In this document: positions 42,895 through 53,799 of the stretch, in pieces
Numbering within the stretch: position 1 is the first letter of the stretch
How the letters are laid out: each line of letters starts with the position of its first letter
From: Candidula unifasciata
Taxonomy: Eukaryota; Mollusca; Gastropoda; Stylommatophora; Geomitridae
DNA: 64,000 nt
NCBI GenBank assembly: GCA_905116865.2
Contig: CAJHNH020007935.1
Span: forward strand, 274,501-338,500
Reading direction: 5' to 3'
The notes under the pieces: model-generated
Told to the model about the DNA's origin: nothing
Databases searched by the model: none
What the model saw: only the letters and a program-made list of their open reading frames with translations
Position numbers and translations under genes: made by a program

Positions 42895-43130
42895 AAGTAA
42901 AGTAAATGACCCTCTTTAGGCAATCGGCCCACTGGGCATATGGTGCTACACCCATTTTTTATAGACCAATCAGTACTCAACGGGTGGTCTAGTCAACATC
43001 ATGCAAGTCGGGCTGAGTGCCAGCTAGAATTGAAAAAAATATGGCTTAGTGTGGATTCAAACCCGTGACCTTCAGCCTGACAGGCAAGTGACTGGCTACT
43101 GCGCTACTCGGCTTGCATGGGACAGTTATA
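42895..43130 (-). mobile_element. SINE-T copy (tRNA-derived)
   Basis: The minus strand has a well kept tRNA-like head: CCGAGTAGCGCAGTAG (A box region), CTTGCCTGTCAGG, then GGTCACGGGTTTGAATCC (B box) near 43050-43120. The SINE-T body follows with GGTTGACC-like, TTGATTGGTCTATAAAA and AAAGAGGGTCATTTAC. The body ends at 42900 in TAAGTAAAGTAAA on the + strand. Confidence 0.75.
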
Positions 43131-43664
43131 GTCAGGTTTAAAATATTCCAGCATAGATGTCTGTGATACCCATGGTAGCAGAGCATCTTAATGCAGGCAG
43201 ATTAAAAAAAATTGATCCGGGCCTAAAAGTGTTGACACTGGTGCCGGATAAGACACAGATTGGGAAAAAGCACACCTGTTAATATGATAACTAGAATGTT
43301 CTTTCTCTGGAACCCACAGGATATTTATAAAAGAAGGTGACCTAAAAGCAATCAGAGATGAAAATTAAAGACATATATTATTAATTTTAGGAGGAGATGG
43401 AGTCTGCAAAGGTTAGTTGGGCTGATCATTAGTAGGTTGAAAACATATGCTTCCTTGAAAGATGAAATGCAGATGAGGAAAAAAGATGAAGCTATATATT
43501 ATCATTACTCCGTGCACACAGACTATCCCCATTTGTAAACCTTGTGTATTGTTTCATTATTCTTTGTGTATGATTTACATGCATTGTGTTGTCTCTTCCA
43601 TCTGTCCTATCATGCGTATGTTTTCTCATTGTCATTGTTGTCTTGTACTCCTAATAAAAATATC
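43131..43664. other. Intergenic, nothing recognised
   Basis: No repeat family, gene or structural signal recognised. Confidence 0.4.
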
Positions 43665-44690
43665 CCAATGTCATCATCATCATCATCACGTAGCAGGTCC
43701 TTTGCAGAACGTCGCTCTCATCACAGTCTGCCTGAAAGAAACTCGGTCTCTCGCCAGTTCTCCCGCCTCATGTACTTTCAACTCAAGGAGTCACTTATAT
43801 CCTGTGCCCATCTTCGTGTCGGTCGGCCCATGCTCCTCCTTCCTGGGTACTATGCCTTCTGCTGTAATTTTTTCCAATCCGTCGTGGCGCTTGATATGAC
43901 CAAAATATTTCAGCTTCCGAGAAAGGATGCTGTTTATTAGCCAATCTTCCTTGATGTTCAGATCTTTTGAGATGTCAATATTTCTCATCTTCTTTGTCCA
44001 AGATATTCTGAGAATCTTTCTATAGCATTTCCGCTCAAAAAACCCTATTCTCTTTCTTAAGAACTGAGAGATAGTCCACGACTCACATCCGTATGTAGCC
44101 ACAGGGAAGATGCATGCTCTCAAAATTCTAATTTGTATCTCCTTGCTGGTGCTTAACCATAGACTTTTAAGGCGGTTCAATCTTTGAATTGCTATGGCCA
44201 TCCTCCTTTTAATTTCTGTCGAACAGTCTCCATTGCTTTTTATTATAGAGCCTAGATATTCAAAGTTTGTGACATTTTCAATTTCTTCATTATTTATTGT
44301 TATTTTTGGGTGACAGCCAGTTTTATCCGTGGACATTATTTTCGTTTTTAAAAAAAACTCAAGAACAGATTTTGATCTTCACTGAGTTTTTGGCCAGACA
44401 ATATTAAATTTTCTATTCCCTTTACGCTGTTCGAAAGGAGGACTGTGTCATCTGTATAGCGGAGTTCCGGAATAGGATTGCCACCAATTTTGAGTGGATC
44501 ATAACTGTCACAAGTCTGGTCATTTTTGACATTTCTCATTATATTGTCTGCATATATATTGAATAGGTATGGTGAGAGAATACACCCCTGCCCCACCCCC
44601 TTTTGCACCACGAAATATTCAGATGTTTCACCAGCTGCTTTGATGGCTGCTTGTTGTTCATGATAAAGATTTTCAATTAAATGCCCAGTA
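43665..44690 (-). pseudogene. LINE-A, RT palm to 3' end, nearly open
   Basis: Minus-strand copy of about 1 kb, 3' end at the left with (CATCAT)n i.e. GATGAT tail. It has two long open pieces. 44611-44348 holds G-Q-G-C-I-L-S-P and Y-T-D-D, where the usual Ala of the palm motif is Thr. 44336-43791 holds FEYLGSIIKS, YGCESWTISQFLRKRI, CYRKILRISWTKK and LINSILSRKLKYFGHIKRHD. The frame changes near 44.34 kb at an A run. Least decayed LINE-A copy in the window; all the other LINE-A entries can be aligned to it. Confidence 0.9.
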
Positions 44691-44929
44691 TACTTCTAAA
44701 AAATTAAGTACAGGGGTTCTAGCAAGACAGAGAATTAAAAAGTTATTGAAGGAAAAAAAAAAAAAAAGAATAATATTTTGGCCACAAAATGAAAACCATC
44801 ATGGAGGGAAAAGTCAAAGACAAGAGAAAGAGAGGCTGGCAATAATACAGGTAAAAGGACAACAACATCATGAGATGCACGAACAGCAGTCTGAAAGGGT
44901 GAACAACCATAATGAGAAAAAGACATCTG

Positions 44930-45145
44930 ATTGTGCTTCTGTGTTGTGGCTAGCACACTTGTCTTGCTGGCATGGTGGTCGTGCAATAGAACAAATTCAT
45001 CTGAGCTCCCAGGTTAAAATGGGTATCAGGAAAAGTTCTAGGAAGTAAAGGTGGCAGGCAGGATACTGACCACATCACCATCAAGTACCTCTTGGTCACC
45101 CAAATATGAGACTAGAACTATATGCTTAGGACATTTCAAGGTGTA
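44930..45145 (+). mobile_element. SINE-T copy, diverged
   Basis: The head GTTGTGGCTAGCACACTTG is only loosely tRNA-like. Body blocks are GAGCTCCCAGGTTAAAATGG, AAGTTCTAGGAAGTAAAGGTGGCAGGCAGG, TACTGACCACATCACCATC, AAGTACCTCTTGG and AATATGAGACTAGAACTA. Confidence 0.6.
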
Positions 45146-45399
45146 GAAATGGGTCAAGAGAGAATATTAATTTGGCTGTTTGTATGCTAAATGTGTTACT
45201 TTACTAGACCATACATCTTCTTAGTTTTTTTCATCTGTCTTCTTGTTCATTGCCTAGCATGTGTGATTGTTCTGGAACGTTTTGGAGAATAAATAACTTT
45301 ATATAATATTATTAGATTGTCAATAAATTAGATTGTCAATAAATTAGACAAGTTTCATTTTTATGTGTGTCTGTGTGTGTATGTCTTCCAGTGATTCTG

Positions 45400-45550
45400 T
45401 GATGAGGGATCCCTTTGGCCAAGTGGTTAAGCTGTTTTGTACCTTACTCTCTGGGACTCCAGTATAACCTTATGGTTGAACAGAGTTTCTGGGATTTATA
45501 CAGGGGGATTCGTATCCAAATAGTGACTCTTTTATCATTGGATGCTAGTC
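45400..45550 (+). mobile_element. tRNA-like head joined to diverged SINE-X
   Basis: GGATCCCTTTGGCCAAGTGGTTAAGC at 45405-45432 looks like a tRNA-derived head. It is followed by GGTTGAACAGAGTTTCTGGGA, GGGGGATTCGTATCC and TCATTGGATGCT, which follow the order of SINE-X. This could be two adjacent decayed elements or a chimera. Confidence 0.4.
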
Positions 45551-45779
45551 ACCCAGTGTGCGGTCTTAATGGGGTTCAACTTTAATAACACAAGCTGTTT
45601 CCCTTGCATTCTGAAGATTATGTGTCCGATTTCAGGCTCGCTCCCTGTGTTCTTGAGTGCAAATGTTTCTGAGATCATTGAAATGTGGGCTGTGGGGCTT
45701 CATTTTGGAGAAAAAAGACAGAACCATGGCTCCCCTAACAAGCATGTCATAGGTGTTGACTAAGGATGTTTCCTCTAAA

Positions 45780-45960
45780 GTAGAGTGCATCTGTTTGAGA
45801 GGTAAAGAACCAACAGTCTGCATACAGATCAGCCAGGTCTATAAAACAGATATACACACAAAGTTTTGGATCAAGACCAAAGTCTGAAAGTGGACAAACA
45901 GCCACACTTCTCCACCAGAATTTACAGTCGGTGAATACCAAGACGACGAAGAAGAAGACT
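45780..45960 (+). other. Possible retroelement tail ending in GAAGAAGAA
   Basis: GAATACCAAGACGACGAAGAAGAAGAC at the end resembles other GAA-tailed insertions here, but the upstream part matches no family I could define. Confidence 0.25.
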
Positions 45961-46042
45961 GAACTGATTAGTCTTTCTGCCATGTGTGTCATTGTTTATG
46001 GTAAATTTTAATATTTATCAAAATTCTTTCTTTTCCTTTTAG

Positions 46043-46318
46043 TGAATAAAAGTAACTGCCAAAATGACAAACCCGGCCGATCTAGCGGCCAGGGAGATCA
46101 AAGTCCTGGAGACTGCTGAAGACATCCAGGCTCGAAGAGATGAGGTGCTGGGGCGCTATGCAGCGTTCAAAGCTGCGTGCCGGGACCGCAAGCACAATTT
46201 GGAGGACTCCCGCAGATATCAGTACTTCAAGCGTGATGCTGATGAGCTGGAGTCATGGATCTTGGAGAAGCTGCAAACTGCCTCAGATGAGAGCTACAAA
46301 GATCCTACCAACCTGCAG
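46043..46318 (+). CDS. Alpha-spectrin, first coding exon (start ATG 46064)
   Basis: The acceptor TTCTTTTCCTTTTAG precedes 46043; 21 bases of 5' UTR (with an in-frame TGA at 46043-46045) lead to AAAATGA, so the ATG at 46064 is the start. 85 codons follow, ending in phase 0 at CTGCAG|GTAATG. Residues 14-48 (VLETAEDIQARRDEVLGRY...) are the N-terminal lone helix that pairs with the partial repeat at the C-terminus of beta-spectrin to form the tetramer. Repeat 1 starts at about residue 52 (QYFKRDADELESW), with the conserved Trp at 65. DESYKDPTNLQ is diagnostic of alpha-spectrin. The protein forms the submembrane spectrin-actin skeleton. Confidence 0.97.
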
Positions 46319-46764
46319 GTAATGCTAACATTGTCACTTTCCCCTCTACCTTCCTGTTGCCACAACAGTAACCAGATTACTCCTTTTCAGTCTTTGTCAA
46401 AGAAATATTTTCTGAATTTCTCCTTTTATCATTCTATCAGAACAACTTAGATCTGGAGGCCAGTAACTTGATGAGAGCTATTGTGCAGTCCAAATCTCCC
46501 AGTCTACCAAACAGCTTTGTCTTTATTAAGGTTGGAACAGAACAGATTGCTTCATGTTAACAGCCTACAGTTTACGGTGTACAAGCTCGATCAGCATTTT
46601 CAGGTGCCAAGTTACAGAAATGTATTACCATGTTTCCTACACCAAAAACTTGAACATATGAGTAACTAGTTCTCATCATGAGATTTTCTTTCAGGATGTC
46701 CTAATTTATTTTGTTTGTTCAAAGTAGTTCAAAGATAAGGCCAGTCAGAGAGATGTGTGGAGGC

Positions 46765-46858
46765 CGGTGATATCTGCAGCAATAGAGATATGTGTGTAGG
46801 TGGGTGATATCTGCTGCAATAAACCTCATGGGCTCAGAATGCTGAAGAAGAAGAAAGT
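46765..46858 (+). mobile_element. LINE-E 3' end, small tandem duplication
   Basis: Sense strand of the LINE-E end: GGTGATATCTGCAGCAATAGA is repeated as GGTGATATCTGCTGCAATAAA, followed by CCTCATGGGCTCAGAATGCTG and AAGAAGAAGAAAG. It is the sense counterpart of the 77 bp unit at 19.7-21.0 kb. Lies in spectrin coding intron 1. Confidence 0.75.
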
Positions 46859-47514
46859 GGTTTCTGCATTTACAACCTAAAATAATGTTTCAATAATTTG
46901 ATGATAATCTGTGATTCACTTTCAGACATCAGAACTAAAGTGTTACAATTTTTAGGAACTGTTTTTTTTTTCATCTTCAGTTGGCAAAGATTTGTTACAT
47001 TTTAAGCTCAATGTCTTGTGTTAACTATTCTACATGTACATCACCATGATGATTCTTTTATCTGCTGATAATAAGTTGTTTAGATGTTTTAACTCTAAGG
47101 TTGTTATCAGACACCATCTTCCCAGTATTTTACACATCTCTGTGTGTGTGCTCCATTAGGCTCAGAAGATGTTGAAGAGTATGGATACTCTCAGTTCTTC
47201 CTCTACCTTGATCCTTCATATTAGTGCCACGTTGGATTCCAAACCCAATCATACATAACAATTTCTATAAATAAAGCCCTTTAAAAAAAAAAAAACCCCC
47301 TGTAAATGCTATCTTTAGTAAATTTAGACATCACCTAACATGCTGAGCATTTGCACAGATCTCATAGACATGTCTCTACAGCAATATTTGAAAACAGCTC
47401 TTACTGGGAAATGGTAATAATAGGAAGTATCAGTTTTGTAGCTTGTGGGAGTGAAAGAGATAACATTGCAAGTATTGCAAAATGATAACATCTAAATCAT
47501 ACCTGACCCACAGG

Positions 47515-50500
47515 ATACACCAGGTAGTACTTGATGTAGGCCATTAGGTAAAGCCTGGGGAATGAGGTAACAATAAACATGGTAAATATTGAAAACCTGT
47601 ACCTGGAGAGAGTGATGTAGGGTACACACCTGGAGAGAGTGATGTAGGGAAAACACCTGGAGAGAGTGATGTAGGGTAAACACCTGGAGAGAGAGATGCA
47701 GGGTCCACACCTGGAGAGAGTGATGTAGGGTAAACACCTGGAGAGAGTGATGTAGGGTACACACCTGGAGAGAGTGATGTAGGGTACACACCTGGAGAGA
47801 GTGATGTAGGGTAAACACCTGGAGAGAGTGATGTAGGGTACACACCTGGAGAGAGTGATGTAGGGTACACACCTGGAGAGAGTGATGTAGGGTACACACC
47901 TGGAGAGAGTGATGTAGAGTAAACACCTGGAGAGAGTGATGTCGGGTACACACCTGGAGAGAGTGATGTAGAGTAAACACCTGGAGAGAGTGATGTAGGG
48001 TACACACCTGGAGAGAGTGATGTAGGGTACACATCTGGAGAAAGTGATGTAGGGTACACACCTGGAGAGAGTCATGTAGGGTACACACCTGGAGAGAGTG
48101 ATGCAGGGTAAACACCTGGAGAGAGTGATGTAGGGTACACACCTGGAGAGAGTGATGTAGGGTACACACCTGGAGAGAGTGATGTAGGGTACACACCTGG
48201 AGAGAGTGATGTAGAGTAAACACCTGGAAAGAGTGATGTAGGGTACACACCTGGTGAGAGTGATGCAGGGTACACACCTGGTGAGAGTGATGCAGGGTAC
48301 ACACCTGGAGAAAGTGATGTAGGGTACACACCTGGAGAGAGTGATGTAGGGTACACACCTGGAGAGAGTGATGTAGGGTACACACCTGGAGAGAGTGATG
48401 TAGGGTACACACCTGGAGAGAGTGATGTAGGGTAAACACCTGGAGAGAGTGATGTAGGGTACACACCTGGAGAGAGTGATGTAGGGTACACACCTGGAGA
48501 GAGTGATGCAGGGTACACACCTGGAGAGAGTGATGTAGGGTGCACACCTGGAGAGAGTGATGTAGGGTGCACACCTGGAGAGAGTGATGTAGGGTACATA
48601 CCTGGAGAGAGTAATGTAGGGTACACACCTGGAGAGAGTGATGTAGGGTACACACCTGGAGAGAGTGATGTAGGGTACACACCTCGAGAGAGTGATGTAG
48701 GATACACACCTCGAGAGAGTGATGTAGGGTACACACCTGGAGAGAGTGATGTAGGGTACACACCTGGAGAGATTGATGCAGTTTACACACCTGGAGAGAG
48801 TGATGTAGGGTACACACCAGGAGAGAGTGATGCAGGGTACACATCTGGAGAGAGTGATGTAGGGTACACACCTGGAGAGAGTGATGTAGGGTACACACCT
48901 GGAGAGAGTGATGTAGGGTACACACCTAAAGAGAGTGGTGTAGGGTACACACCTGGAGAGAGTGATGTAGGGTACACACCTGGAGAGAGTGGTGTAGGGT
49001 ACACACTTGGAGAGAGTGATGCAGGGTACACACCTGGAGAGAGTGATGCAGGGTACACACCTGGAGAGAGTGATGCAGGGTACACACCTGGAGAGAGTGG
49101 TGTAGGGTACACACCTGGAGAGAGTGGTGTAGGGTACACATCTGGAGAGAGTGATGCAGGGTACACAGCTGGAGAGAGTGATGCAGGGTACACACCTGGA
49201 GAGAGTGATGTAGGGTACACACCTGGAGAGAGTGATGTAGGGTACACACCTGGAGAGAGTGGTGTAGGGTACACAGCTGGAGAGAGTGGTGTAGGGTACA
49301 CATCTGGAGAGAGTGATGCAGGGTACACACCTCGAGAGAGTGATGCAGGGTACACACCTGGAGAGAGTGATGCAGGGTACACACCTGGAGAGAGTGATGC
49401 AGGGTACACACCTGGAGAGAGTGGTGTAGGGTACACACTTGGAGAGATTGATGCCGGGTACACACCTGGAGAGAGTGTTGTAAGGTACACACATGGAGAG
49501 AGTGATGCAGGGTACACACCTGGAGAGAGTGGTGTAGGGTACACATCTGGAGAGAGTGGTGTAGGGTACACATCTGGAGAGAGTGATGCAGGGTACACAG
49601 CTGGAGAGAGTGATGTAGGGTACACACCTGGAGAGAGTGATGTAGGGTACACACCTGGAGAGAGTGATGCAGGGTACACACCTGGAGAGAGTGATGCAGG
49701 GTACACAGCTGGAGAGAGTGATGTAGGGTACACACCTGAGGAGAGTGATGTAGGGTACACACCTGGAGAGAGTGATGAAGGGTACACACCTGGAGAGAGT
49801 GATGCAGGGTACACACCTGGAGAGAGTGATGTAGGGTACACACCTGGATAGAGTGATGCAGTTTACACAGCTGGAGAGAGTGATGTAGGGTACACACCTG
49901 GAGAAAGTGATGTAGGGTACACACCTGGAGAGAGTGATGTAGGGTACACACCTGGAGAAAGTGATGTAGGGTACACACCTGGAGAAAGTGATGCAGGGTA
50001 CACACCTGGAGAGAGTGATGCAGGGTAAACACCTGGAGAGAGTGATGTAGGGTACACACCTGGAGAGAGTGATGTAGGGTACACACCTGGAGAGAGTGAT
50101 GTATGGTACACACCTGGAGAGAGTGATGTAGGGTACACACCTGGAGAGAGTGATGCAGGGTAAACACCTGGATAGAGTGATGCAGGGTACACACCTGGAG
50201 AAAGTGATGTAGGGTACACACCTGGAGAGAGTGATGTAGGGTACACACCTGGAGAGAGTGATGTAGGGTACACACCTGGAGAAAGTGATGCAGTGTACAC
50301 ACCTGGAGAGAGTGATGCAGGGTCCACACCTGGAGAGAGTGATGTAGGGTACACATCTGGAGAGAGAGTGATGTAGGGTACACACCTGGAGAGAGTGATG
50401 TAGGGTACACACCTGGAGAGAGTGATGTAGGGTACACACCTGGAGAGAGTGATGTAGGGTACACACCTGGAGAGAGTGATGTAGGGTACACACCTGGAGA

Positions 50501-51345
50501 GAGTGATGCAGGGTAAACACCTGGATAGAGTGATGCAGGGTACACACCTGGAGAAAGTGATGTAGGGTACACACCTGGAGAGAGTGATGTAGGGTACACA
50601 CCTGGAGAGAGTGATGTAGGGTACACACCTGGAGAAAGTGATGCAGGGTACACACCTGGAGAGAGTGATGCAGGGTCCACACCTGGAGAGAGTGATGTAG
50701 GGTACACATCTGGAGAGAGAGTGATGTAGGGTACACACCTGGAGAGAGTGATGTAGGGTACACACCTGGAGAGAGAGTGATGCAGGGTAAACACCTGGAG
50801 AGAGAGATGCAGGGTCCACACCTGGAGAGAGTGATGCAGGGTACACACCTGGAGAGAGTGATGCAGGGTCCACACCTGGAGAAAGTGATGCAGGGTACAC
50901 ACCTGGAGAGAGTGATGCAGGGTACACACCTGGAGAAAGTGATGCAGGGTACACACCTGGAGAGAGTGATGCAGGGTACACACCTGGAGAGAGTGATGTA
51001 GGGTACACACCTGGAGAGAGTGTTGTAGGGTGCACACCTGGAGAGAGTGATGTAGAGTAAACACCTGGAGAGAGTGATGCAGGGTACTCCAGGTAGTACT
51101 TGATGTAGGCCATTAGGTAAAGCCTGTGGAATGAGGTAACATGGAAGATACTGAAAACATGTACCTGAAGAGACTGATGCGGTGCAGAGTGTCTGCAGGC
51201 TCTGGGCGCCAACTCAAGGGCAGGGGAAAGGCAAGGCAAATAGTTAACCACATGACAACAAGACTTTCAGCATGGAAACTTTGCTGGCTATTGGGGAGGG
51301 AGCTAATATAGGCTTGTCCTGAATGCTGTGATGCCGTATCTTTAC
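47515..51345 (+). mobile_element. LINE-C 3' end carrying a 27 bp tandem expansion
   Basis: Right of the array, 51130-51345 continues as the LINE-C 3' end: GGCGCCAACTCAAGGGCAGGG, GCAAGGCAAATAGTTAACC, GGCTATTGGGGAGGGAGC, GGCTTGTCCTGAATGCTGTG. A block of about 100 bases (AGGTAGTACTTGATGTAGGCC, ATTAGGTAAAGCCTG, GGAATGAGGTAACA, GAAAACNTGTACCTG) stands both left (47521-47605) and right (51089-51167) of the array as a direct repeat. TACCTGAAGAGACTGATGCGG at 51163-51183 is a single diverged 27-mer and looks like the founder. Confidence 0.7.
47601..51086 (+). repeat. 27 bp minisatellite, about 129 units, in spectrin intron
   Basis: About 3.49 kb of head-to-tail units CACCTGGAGAGAGTGATG plus TAGGGTACA (27 bp, nine codons). 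Common variants are GCAGGG for GTAGGG, GAGAAAG, GGTGTAGG, ACATCTGG, ACAGCTGG, GGTAAAC and GGGTCC. Higher-order structure is visible: a block of 13 units repeats at an offset of 353 bases (50170 and 50523), where the two extra bases come from a GAGAGAGAGTG variant. Giant minus-strand open frames (up to 1088 codons; Y-P-T-S-L-S-P-G-V or C-T-L-H-H-S-L-Q-V repeats) arise because 27 is a multiple of three and stops are rare. They are not genes. Confidence 0.96.
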
Positions 51346-51527
51346 TCAGATGACCCATTACGGGCGCCTCAGTTATAATATCTTTGTCCCTGTATGAGTA
51401 TCTTTACCCAGATGACCCATTACGGGCACCTCAGTTATAATATCTTTGTCCCTGTATCAGTATCTTTACCCAGATGACCCATTACGGGCGCCTCAGTTAT
51501 AATATCTTTGTCCCTGTATGAGTATCC
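51337..51527. repeat. 62 bp triplication next to the LINE-C end
   Basis: Three units with starts at 51336, 51398 and 51460, each GTATCTTTACCCAGATGACC, CATTACGGGCGCCTCAG, TTATAATATCTTTGTCCCTG. The first starts right at the LINE-C terminus. Confidence 0.93.
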
Positions 51528-52000
51528 ACACCCCATTATAGAGGAGAAAATGAATAGCCCTCTGCTACCCTAACAGTCATGTAGTAAAAGATGACTAATA
51601 AGGGGTTTGTTGAAATCGGATATGTTGGGCTGAAAGGTGTGGACACTGCAGCCTGTAAACCACAGCACAGTGTGCTAACCAACCTTTCAAGAAGAGGTTT
51701 GGAGGTTGAATAGGGTATCTCGGATTTTCTCTATTGGTTTCCCATCCAGGATGCAATTCTTGAAGACTCAGGGGTGGTCAAACCTTCAAATTGCAGCCTG
51801 GAGAGAAAAACATGATGATTGATGATGATTGGCACCTTTCCGTCTTTTCAGATGACAGTGTTATATTGCGCTATGAGGAGGCATGCAGCCCATGGCGATG
51901 GTGAGTGTGACTAGCAAGACCCACCCGTGTGGAGAGGAAAACAGTAAGTTTAAAATAAACAAGTCAATAAAAATAGTGTGAGAAATTGTTTGATTTTCTG
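51528..52000. other. Spectrin intron, nothing further recognised
   Basis: No repeat family identified apart from short TTGATGATGATTGG near 51820. Confidence 0.4.
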
Positions 52001-52006
52001 TTGCAG

Positions 52007-52132
52007 GCTAAGATACAGAAGCACCAAGCGTTTGAGGCAGAAGTTGCAGCTCATGCTAATGCCATTGAGATGCTGGATGAAACTGGCAACCAGATGATCA
52101 GTGAGGCTCATTTTGCCTCAGAAATTATTCAA
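52007..52132 (+). CDS. Alpha-spectrin, coding exon 2
   Basis: Acceptor TGATTTTCTGTTGCAG, donor ATTCAA|GTAAGT. 126 nt, phase 0 at both ends, residues 86-127. It encodes the middle of repeat 1 (AKIQKHQAFEAEVAAH..., ETGNQMISEAHFAS). The H-Q-A-F-E-A-E-V and ISEGHFAS-like strings are hallmark spectrin repeat helix B and loop text. No deletion or stop. Confidence 0.97.
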
Positions 52133-52499
52133 GTAAGTGATGGAATTAAAACACTTTAAAGTTTGTTGTAATTAATTTACAGGGCTTTGCAAAACCAGCC
52201 CCTAGCATATTTTTGGAGTTTGTGGTTTGGCTAGGCAGTTTTTATGTTCAGTAGTTTGCCATTGCTTTTTAAAGGATAGGCTCTTGATACCAATGTTGAA
52301 ACCAACACAAGAAGGCCTGCTGCAAAATCACCACCGCTGGAAACAACCCAGCATCCTGGAATTATCAGGCTAGTTATCAGCCACAGATGTCTGAAATACT
52401 TTGTTTGATTATTTAATAATTCTTTCTGTGTGTCTGTTTGTTTGTTTAATAAATAATCTTGTTGTTTTCTAGACAAATGATGAGAATATCCTAGACAGA

Positions 52500-52740
52500 T
52501 AAAAAGAGTAATGGAGATATCTCGAAAGAAAATGACTCATGAAGAGAACTGGTTCCCACATCAGTACATTATGACAGTAGGAAAGCTGGAGGGAAGGAGA
52601 GGCAGAGGGAAACTGAGAGAAAAGATGCTGGACAGTTTGATATCATGGCATGAAGGATCATCTGTGTCAAAGTTGATTGAAAGTATGTGAGACAGAAGGT
52701 TGTGGATAGACACTACCAACGCCACATGATATGGACTTTG
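52500..52740 (+). mobile_element. LINE-I 3' fragment in spectrin intron
   Basis: The translation from 52510 gives MEISRKKMTHEENWFPHQYI, a G-K-L-E-G-R-R-G-R-G-K block, LDSLISWHEGSSVSKLIES, stop, DRRLWIDTTNA and stop. G-R-R-G-R-G plus the D-R-x-x-W-x-x-x-x-x-x-A ending is the usual ORF2 tail of non-LTR elements. Dead. Confidence 0.65.
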
Positions 52741-53645
52741 GAAAGAAAAAATTATCTTAAATATATTAGTAGTTAGGCATATAATTGATTGTTTAGTAAA
52801 CAGTTTATCATTTCATTCATAGTCATATTAGTATGCTTATTTGCATTTTTAAATATGAATTTTTTTTTAATTACCTGTGAGCGTGTCTTTGATTGTTTAA
52901 ATCAAAACATCATCATTGTCATTATCATGTTATGCCAATATATGTCATGAGAAAGTCTGCAGTAAATTCCTCCACTCCATTGGATCCTGCGCAATCTTTT
53001 TGACATCATTGATGGAATCCAGTCCTTCACCTTTGGCCTAACTCCCCAGCATTCATGAGTTTCTCTTGGGCATTCTCATTGCCTCAGTCCATTTGTTTCC
53101 CATTTCACTACATGTATGGTGATTCTCTGCCAACTTCTCACAATATGCTTAATATATAATCATCTTCTCTGTCTTATAACTCTTTAGACTGCACATTGAT
53201 GTAAAAAAAAAATAGTTGTTGACTGCATATTTGAAATTTGGTATCATCATCATCGGCTTTTGAGAGAAAAAAATCATGTCCAGCCAGCATACCTGAAGGG
53301 GAAACTTTAGGTTATAATTGTGAGTAGGTTATTTGCACCATGCAAAATGGCTTAACAATGCTTGCCACCAAGTAGCCCTGAAAAGGACTATTGAATTATT
53401 GCTGTATTCAAGGCGACAGACCCAAATACTGTCCCGACCTTCGATGAAGTCGTCTTCCAGCTAGCCAATGGGGTATCCTGTTGCCGATGATGGATATTTG
53501 CTATGTAGTTTTTTACAGAGAACTTAACAGACATTATTTTCTTTTCCCCACACCTTTTGAACTCATGGTAACTGGAAACTCGGTGCAACTAAGTTTTGAA
53601 TTTTGCAATATTTATAACATCTTAAAATGTCTATGTCATTAACAG

Positions 53646-53786
53646 GACCGACTGGATGAACTTCATCGCCTGTGGGCTTTACTTCTTGCCAGACTGGCTG
53701 AGAAGGGCACCAAGCTACAGCAGGCTTTGAGGTTGGTTCAGTTCATGAGAGAGTGCCGAGAAGTAATGTTCTGGATCAACGATAAG
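53646..53786 (+). CDS. Alpha-spectrin, coding exon 3
   Basis: Acceptor TATGTCATTAACAG, donor GATAAG|GTCAGT. 141 nt, phase 0 at both ends, residues 128-174. It covers the end of repeat 1 (DRLDELHRLWALLLARL) and the start of repeat 2 (QFMRECREVMFWINDK) with the conserved Trp at residue 170, 105 residues after the first. Confidence 0.97.
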
Positions 53787-53799
53787 GTCAGTTATTCTC

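Noticed and set aside
43040..43125. Possible tRNA gene on the minus strand
   Set aside because: A and B boxes are good but the acceptor stem does not pair and the sequence continues into the SINE-T body, so it is a retroposed tRNA head.
46441..46540. Possible alternative spectrin exon after TTCTATCAG
   Set aside because: It would break the NLQ-AKIQ join conserved in alpha-spectrin and contains no spectrin-like sequence; the flanking 85- and 42-codon exons already join correctly.
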